Below, one piece after another: positions 54,304 to 63,300 of a stretch of DNA of 64,000 nt. The DNA is from Ramlibacter henchirensis. GTDB taxonomy: Bacteria > Pseudomonadota > Gammaproteobacteria > Burkholderiales > Burkholderiaceae_C. A program made the position numbers and the translations under genes. The stretch lies in contig NZ_SMLM01000001.1 in NCBI RefSeq assembly GCF_004682015.1, positions 2,512,096 to 2,576,095 on the forward strand. The letters run 5' to 3'. Each line of letters begins with the position of its first letter. Positions within the stretch are counted from its first letter, which is position 1. The notes under the pieces are model-generated. The model did no database searches and was not told the origin of the DNA. It was given only the letters and a program-made list of their open reading frames with translations.

Positions 54304-57300
54304 ATGGCTACGTTGATCCGCTCGGATCTGGAATTCATCCTTCAGCAGATCCTGATCTCTGAGGCCCACGCCGCAGGGGCGGACCTGACCAACCTGGTGC
54401 CGAACGCGTTCGCGCCGTTCGGGCTGCGGACGGTGGACGGCTCGTACAACAACCTGGTGCCGGGGCAGGAGAACTTCGGGGCGGCGGACCAGCCCTTCCC
54501 CGAGGCCGTCGTTGCGGCGCCCTCGTATCCCGCCGGTCCGGCGATGACCTTCGATGCGCAGCCCCGGATCATCAGCAACCTGATCGCGGACATGACCAGC
54601 AACAACCCGGCGGCCGTGCAGGCGTTCGTCGGGGCCGGGCTGGGCACCATCGACGAGGACGGCATCCTGCGCGACCTCGAAGGCGTCGCGATCCCGCCCG
54701 GGACGCTGCTGACGATCCCCAACACCGCGCCCGACGTCGGCCTGTCGGCGCCGTTCAACTCCTGGTTCACCTTCTTCGGCCAGTTCTTCGACCACGGACT
54801 GGACCTGGTCAACAAGAGCAGCACCGAAATCATCGTCATCAACCTGATGCCGGACGACCCGCTGTACGTGGAGGGCGCTCCCAATTTCATGGTGGTCTCG
54901 CGAGCCACGCGTGATGCCGATGGCAACGCCACCAACCAGACGACGCCCTTCGTCGACCAGAACCAGACCTACACCTCGCACGCCTCGCACCAGGTGTTCC
55001 TGCGCGAGTACGTACTCGATGCCAGCGGCCGCCCGGTGGCCACCGGCAAGATGCTCGACGGCGAAAACGGCGGCCTGGCGACCTGGGCCGACATCAAGGC
55101 CCAGGCGCGCGACATCCTGGGGATCGAGCTGGACGACCTCGACGTGCTCAGCGTCCCGCTGGTGGTCACCGACCAGTACGGCAAGTTCATCCCGGGCCCT
55201 GACGGCTTCCCGCAGCTGGTGATCAGCGCCGGCCCGCCGCCGGTGACGCAGTCCGGCACTCCCGCAGCGCCGGTGGACGCCAGCATCGCGCTGCGCACCG
55301 GCCACGCCTTCCTCGACGACATCGCGCACGCCGCCGCGCCGCGCGGGTCCATGGGCCAGGTGCTGACGGCGGATGCCGACAGCATCACAGGCAACGCCGC
55401 CCTTGCGGGCCAGTACGACAACGAACTGCTGGACCGCCACTTCATCACCGGCGACGGCCGCGGCAACGAGAACATCGCCCTGACCGCCGTCCACCACGTC
55501 TTCCACGCCGAGCACAACAAGCAGGTCGAAGACATCAAGGCCACCGTGCTGGCCAGCGGCGACGCCGACTTCATCGCCTCCTGGCAACTGCCCGACGGCT
55601 CGTGGAACGGCGAACGCCTGTTCCAGGCCGCCCGCTTTGCCACCGAGATGCAGTACCAGCACCTGGTGTTCGAGGAGTTCGCGCGCAAGCTGCAGCCGAC
55701 CGTTGATGCGTTCCTGGCCCCCACCGGCTACGACGCCACCATCAATCCGGCGATCTTCGGCGAGTTCGCGCACGCGGTGTACCGCCTCGGCCACTCGATG
55801 CTGACCGAGACCGTGGACCGGCTGGACCCCAACTTCGAATCCAGCGACATGACGTTGCTGCAGGCCTTCCTCAACCCGGTGGCCTTCGACGACGACGGCG
55901 CGCTGACGCCCGAGCAGGCGGCCGGCGCCATCGTGCGCGGCATGACCCGCCAGGTCGGCAACGAGATCGACGAATTCGTCACCGGTGCGGTGCGCAACAC
56001 CCTGCTCGGCCTGCCGCTGGACCTGGCGGCCATCAACATCGCTCGCGGCCGCGACACCGGGACCCCGACCCTCAACGAGGCGCGCCGCGAGTTCTACGCG
56101 ATGACGGGCGACAGCCAGCTCAAGGCCTACACGAGCTGGGTCGACCTGACGCTGAACCTCAAGCACGAATCCTCGGTCGTCAATTTCATCGCCGCCTACG
56201 GTAGGCATGCCACCATCACGGCGGCCACCACGCTCGAAGCCAAGCGCGCGGCCGCCGCAGCACTCGTGTTCGGCGGCGAGGGGGCTCCCGCCGATCGCCT
56301 GGACTTCCTGAACAGCACCGGCGCTTATGCGAACCTCGCCAATGGCGTCACTGTCACCGGCGTCGACGACATCGACCTCTGGATCGGCGGCCTGGCCGAA
56401 CGGACGATGCCCTTCGGCGGCATGCTGGGCTCCACCTTCGGCTTCGTCTTCGAGACCCAGCTCGAGGCGCTGCAGAACGGCGACCGCTTCTACTACCTCT
56501 CGCGCCTGGCCGGCCTGAACTTCCTCACCGAGATGGAGAACGCCTCGTTCGCCAAGCTGGTGATGCGCCACACCGATGTCGTGCACCTGCCGGCGGACAT
56601 CTTCTCGACGCCCGCGTGGACGCTCGAAGTCAACCAGAACAACCAGTACACCGGCCTGGGCGACGACGGCAAGGACGATCCCACCGAAGGTGGCACGGCC
56701 CTTCAGCCGCTGGTGATCCGCGATGACCCGACGACCGCCGGGCAGGATGCGCGCTACCTGAAGTACACGGGCGCGGACCACGTGGTGCTCGGCGGCACCT
56801 CCGGCAACGACACCCTGATCGCCAGCATCGGCGACGACACCCTCTGGGGCGACGGCGGCAACGACCGGCTCGAAGGCGGCGACGGCAACGACAACATCGA
56901 AGGCGGCGAAGGCCACGACATCATCACCGACAAGGGCGGCGACGACGTCCTCAAGGGCAACGGCGGCAACGACGTCATCCAGGGCGGCAACGGCTTCAAC
57001 CTGATCCTCGGCGGCGACGGCAGCGACTTCATCATCACGGGCGAGGACGTCTCCGAGACGTTCGGCGGCCAGGGCAACGACTTCATCCTGGGCGCCCAGA
57101 TGAACCTGCCCACCTTCGGCAACGAGGGCGACGACTGGATCGAGATCGGCACCTCCGACGGCGCCGGCGGCGACAACTTCGATCCGCAGGAGCAGAGCAC
57201 GATCATCGGCCACGACGTGTTCATCACCGGCGGCGGCTTCGACGAGGTCGACGGCGAGGGCGGCGACGACGTCATGGTGTTCTCCGACGGCTCGGATCAC

Positions 57301-60300
57301 TTCGCGGGCGGTGGCGGCTTCGACTGGGCCAGCTACGAAGCCGACCTGCTGGGGGTCAAGGTCGACCTGCTCGTCAGCGACCGCATCGAACCGCCTGTGA
57401 CGCCGTCCAACCAGGGCATCCTGGACGCCTTCTCCGAAGTCGAAGGCCTGTCCGGATCAGCCCATAACGACTTCCTGAGGGGGGACGACGCCGGTGCAGA
57501 CACCATCAACGTCGACGGCGCCCTGAACGGCACGCTGACCAATGTCGGCCTGTACGCCAACCTGCAGGCGCTGCTCGGCGCCGGCGTCACCTCGTTCAAC
57601 TCCGGCAACATCATCCTCGGCGGTGGCGGCAGCGACATCATCGAGGGCCGCGGCGGCAACGACCTCATCGACGGCGACCGCTGGCTCAACGTGCGCATCA
57701 GCGTGCGTGCCAACGCCGACGGCACCGGGCCGGAGATCGGCAGCGCCGAGAGCCTGACCGAGCTGGTGCCCCACATGCTGTCCGGCGCGATCAACCCGGG
57801 CCAGCTCCAGATCGTGCGCGAGATCCTGACGGCGGCGCCTGACTTCGACACGGCCCTGTTCTCCGGCAACCGCGCCGACTACACGATCCAGACCGACGCA
57901 GCGACCGGCGTGACGACGGTGACCCACAACGCGCTGGACGCGGCCGGTGCCGTCATCGTGGGGGCCGACGGGATCGACACGCTCAAGAACGTCGAGCGGC
58001 TGCAGTTCAGCGACCAGGCGGTGGTCCTGGCGCCTGGGCTCAACGCCGAGCCGGCCGGCCTGCTGTCGCTCGGCGCAGGCACGCCCACGATCAACCAGGT
58101 GCTGACGGTATCCGCCGCCGGCATCACCGATGCGGACAACATCAGCCCGACCAACCTCACGGGCGCGATCACCGGGCCCATCTCCTTCGTCTGGCAAGCC
58201 GAGACCCTCGCGGGGTCCGGCGTGTTCCAGGACATCGTCACGGTGGGCGGCGCTAATCCCGAGACCGCGAGGGGCAACACCTTGCAGGTGACCGCCGACC
58301 TCGCGGGCCTGGCGCTGCGCGTGCGCGCGGTGTACGAGGACGGCCATGGGGTGCTGGAGACCGTGTACTCGGCGCCCACCGCGCCGGTCACCGGCGTCGC
58401 CGCTCCCGTGACCCCGGCCGAGCCGATCCCGGCCGAAAGCGCGGTCGAGAGCGCCGGCATCCATCTGATCCGGGCCGACCTGCAATTCATCCTGGACCAG
58501 ATCCTGATCTCGGAAGCGCACTCGGGAGCCTACGGCACACCCAGCCAGGACCTGTCCTCGCTGATCCCGAACTCGCGGCTGCCCTTCGGAGTGCGGACCG
58601 TCGACGGTTCGTTCAACAACCTGGTCCCCGGCCAGACGCAATTCGGCGCGTCGGACCAGAACTTCCCGCTGCTGCTGGACCAGGTCTTCCGCAACGACCT
58701 GGACGGCGACACCTTCGATGCGAACGGTCCCGCGCCGGGCGGCGTGATCACCAACACCAACTACGCGACCACCGGCCCCGGCACCGGCCACGTGGTCGAT
58801 GCCGATCCGCGCATCATCTCCAACCTGATCTCCGACCAGACGGGTAACAACCCCGCGGCCGTGATCGCCAACGGCGGCAATGCCGCGATCCAGAGCCCGG
58901 GCATGGACGGCGTGTTCGGCACCCCCGACGACCGGTCCGTCTTCTTCATCCCCAACTCGGCGCCGGACGAAGGCCTGTCGGCACAGTTCAACTCCTGGTT
59001 CACGTTCTTCGGCCAGTTCTTCGACCACGGCCTCGACCTGGTGGACAAGGCCAACAACGGCGCCGTGTTCATCCCGCTGGAGGCCGACGACCCGCTGGTG
59101 GCCGGCGCCGACGGCGTGTTCGGCACTGCGGACGACCTGGCCGCGGGCCAGCGCTTCATGATCGTGACACGGGCCAACAACACCGCCACGCACGCCGGGA
59201 CCGACGGCGTGTTCGGCACGGCCGACGACGTGCACTTCCACAACAACGAGACGACGCCGTTCGTCGACCAGAACCAGACCTACACCTCGCACGCGTCGCA
59301 CCAGGTGTTCCTGCGCGAGTACACGACCGACGCCGCCGGCGACACCGTGGCCACCGGCCGCCTGCTCGACGGCGCCAACGGCGGCATCGCCAACTGGGCC
59401 GAAGTGAAGGCGCAGGCCGCGCAGCTCCTGGGCATCCAGCTGACCGACCTGGACATCCTGAACGTGCCCATGCTGGCCACCGACGCCTATGGCAAGTTCA
59501 TCCCGGGCGCGAACGGCTTCGCCCAGGTCGTCACCAACATGGGATTGATCGAGGGTGTCGCGGGCGGCCTGGACCTGAACAACCTGCCCGGCGGTGCCGT
59601 GGTCGCCCGTACGGGCCATGCCTTCCTCGACGACATCGCTCACACGGCCGCGCCCGTCTCAGCCACCGGGCAGGTCCTGGTGGCCGACGCCGACACGGTG
59701 GCCGGCGGACACGTCGCCGCCGGCCAGTACGACGACGAACTGCTGGACGCCCACTTCATCACCGGCGATGGGCGCGGCAACGAGAACATCGGCCTCACCG
59801 CCGTCCACTTCATCTTCCACGCCGAGCACAACCGCCTCGTCGACCACATCAAGCAAGTGGTGCTCGCCTCCAACGATCCGGCCTTCGTCGCCCAGTGGCA
59901 GACCTCGCCCGGAGTCTGGAACGGCGAGCGGCTGTTCCAGGCGGCCCGCTTCAGCACGGAGATGCAGTACCAGCACCTGGTGTTCGAGGAGTTCGCCCGC
60001 AAGGTGCAGCCCCAGGTCGACGTCTTCCTGATGGAAGGCCAAGGCTACGACTCGACCATCAACCCGGCGATCGTGGCGGAGTTCGCCCACGTGGTGTACC
60101 GCTTCGGGCACTCGATGCTCACCGAGACGGTGGACCGGTTCGACCCCAACTTCAACCTGGTCAACGGCGACACTCAGCAGACCGGCCTGATCGCCGCGTT
60201 CCTCAACCCGCTCGAGTTCTCCGTCACCGGCGCGACCGACGCCGAGTCGGCCGGCGCCCTGGTACGCGGCCTGACGCGCCAGTCGGGCAACGAGATCGAC

Positions 60301-63300
60301 GAGTTCGTGACGGAGGCCCTGCGCAACAACCTGCTGGGCCTGCCGCTGGACCTGCCCGCGATCAACATCGCGCGCGGCCGCGACGCCGGCGTGCCGAGCC
60401 TGAACCAGGCCCGCACCGAGTTCTTTGCGATGACGGGAGACACCCAGCTGAAGCCCTACATCAGCTGGGCCGACTTCGGCGCCAACCTCAAGCACGAGGC
60501 ATCGCTGGTCAACTTCATCGCGGCCTACGGCACGCACAGCTCGATCACGAGCGCCACCACGCTCGCCGGCCGCCGCGCCGCCGCCTACGCGCTCGTCTAC
60601 GGCGAGAACGGCCTGGACGGCATTGCCGACAGCGGCGACGAACCGACGGTTGCCGTGCCCGCCGATCGACTCGATTTCCTGAACGGGCCTGCGGCGAGCA
60701 CCGGTGTCAACGCCATCGACCTTTGGATCGGCGGCCTGGCCGAAAAGCAGATGCCCTTCGGTGGCCTGCTCGGTTCGACCTTCAACTTCGTGTTCGAAAA
60801 CCAGATGGAGGCGCTGCAGAACGGCGACCGCTTCTACTACCTGGAACGCACCGCCGGCCTCAACTTCCTCACCGAGCTGGAGAACAACAGCTTCGCCAAG
60901 CTGATCATGGCGAACACCGACGTGACCCACTTGCCGGGCGACGTCTTCTCGACGCCGGGGTTCACCCTGGAAGTGGATGCGAGCAAGCAGTTCACGGGCC
61001 TGGGTGCCACCGGCCGCGACGACCCCGAAGGCGACGTGATCCGCGACAACCCGCAGACGGCCGGCCTGGACACCAACCACCTGCACTACACGGGGGACCA
61101 GCACGTCGTCCTGGGTGGGACGGCCGGAAACGACACCCTCATCGCCAGCGAAGGGGACGATACCCTGTACGGTGACGGCGGCAACGACCGGCTCGAAGGC
61201 GGCTTCGGCAACGACATGGTCCTGGGCGGTGCCGGCGACGACATCATGACGGACGTCGGCGGCGACGACAACATGCAGGGCGGCGACGGCAACGATGCCA
61301 TCCACGGCGGCCAGGGCATCGACCTGATCCTGGGCGGCTTCGGCAACGACTTCATCGTCAACGCCACGGACGAGGCGGAGTCCTTCGGCGGCACCGGCAA
61401 CGACTTCATCCTGGGCTCGCCGGCCGCCGAGATGGCCTTCGGCAACGAGGGCGACGACTGGATCGAGAACGGGATGGCCGACGGCAGCGCCGGCGAGAAC
61501 TTCGACACGCGCGGCCTCGACGCGATCGTCGGCCACGACGTCTTCATGGGCGGCAGCGCCTCCGACCGGATGCTGGGCGAAGGCGGCGACGACATCATGG
61601 TCGGCCGCGGCGGCCAGATCGATCGCTACATGGGTGGCTCCGGCTTCGACTGGGCCTCCTTCGACCACCCCACCACCGGCGCGGTCGCCGATCTGAACCT
61701 GCGCGCCTTCAATGAAGCGCCGGTGCCGCTGTCGGCAGCCTCGACGCTGGCCCGCTTCGAGTCGGTGGAAGGCCTGTCGGGATCGGGATTCGCCGACATC
61801 CTGATCGGCGACGACGCCGATGCCGCCACGATCCCGGCATCGGGCAACAACGGCAGCGTGCTCACCAACTTCGCGCTGATCGACGGACTGCAGGCATTCG
61901 TCGACATCGGCTCCGCCGCACCGGTCACGTCGTTCAGCGCCGGCAACATCATCCTGGGCGGCGACGGCAGCGACATCATCGAAGGCCGCGGCGGCAACGA
62001 CCTCATCGACGGCGACCGCTCGCTGAACGTGCGCATCAGCGTGCGTGCGAACAGCGACGGCACCGGGCCGGAGTTGCGCAGCGTTGACTCGATGACCGAC
62101 CTGGTCGAAGACGTGTTCGCGGGCAGGGTCAATCCGGGACAGCTGGTCATCGTGCGCGAGATCCTCGACGGCGGCAGCGGCTTCAGCTACGACACGGCCA
62201 AGTTCCGCGGCAACATGTCGGAATACACGTGGGAAACCGACGCGCTCACCGGCGTGACGACGGTCTCGCACAACCTGGTGGACGACAACGGCGTGGTCGT
62301 GTTCGGCGCGGGCATCGACGGCGTCGACCGGCTGACCAACATCGAACGCCTGCAGTTTGCTGACCTGGCGGCGGAAATCGGCGACGTGTTCGACTCGATG
62401 CCGGACGGCCTGCTGACCATCTCCGACGACACGCCCAACAGCGGCCAGCAGCTCACCGTCTCGGCGGCGGGCGTCACCGACGCCGACAACGTCACCGCGG
62501 CGAATCCCACGGGTGCGATCACCGGGCCGATCTCCTTTGTGTGGCAGGCCGAGGTGGCGCCGGGCGTCTTCGAGGACATCGTCCGGGCGGCGGGGGTGGG
62601 CGACCTGCTGGCCACCGGCGCAACCTTCACGCCGGGAGCAGGCGAAGCCGGCCTGGTCCTGCGCGTCAAGGGCACGTACCAGGATGCGAACGGCGTGGTG
62701 GAGACCGTGTTCTCGGCCCCGACGGCGATCCTCGCCAACGGGGCGCCCCAAGGTGCGCCCAGGGTTTCCGACACGACGCCGACGGAAACCCAGGCCGTCA
62801 CGGCGGTTAACAGCTTCACCGACCCGGATGGCACGACCAGCTCGGTGTTCAGCTATCAGTGGCAGCAGAGTGACGTGGGTGGCGGTGGCGTCTTCACCGA
62901 CATCGTGGGCGCAACCGGCCAGAGCTTCACGCCGGGGGCGGACCAGGTGAACCGGCAGCTGCAGGTCGTCGTCTCCTTCGTCGACGACGGGGGTAACACG
63001 GAGACCGTTGTCTCCGTGCCGTCCATCGTGACGGGCGACTTCATCGCCGCGGACACCGCAGCGCAGACGCTCACCGGCAACGAGGGGCAGGACCTGATCT
63101 TCGGCGGCGCCGGCGACGACACGATCAACGGCGCCGGGCAGAACGACACCCTTGCGGGCGGTACCGGCGACGACACGATTAACGCGGGCAGCGGCAACGA
63201 CACTGTCAACTACGCGATCGGCGATGGCGCCGACGCGGTGGATGGCGGCGACGGGACCGACCGGTTGAACGTCACCGGCACCGCGGGAAACAACACGCTG

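Noticed and set aside
54286..57300. Open frame of 1,004 codons on the minus strand opposite the peroxidase gene
   Set aside because: It is the antisense shadow of a GC-rich gene. The product is low-complexity (many V, E, D, A, H and R), while the plus strand gives clear catalytic motifs and RTX repeats.
59659..62751. Open frame of 1,030 codons on the minus strand opposite peroxidase module 2
   Set aside because: Same reason: an antisense shadow with no recognisable domain, in the same relation to the plus-strand frame.
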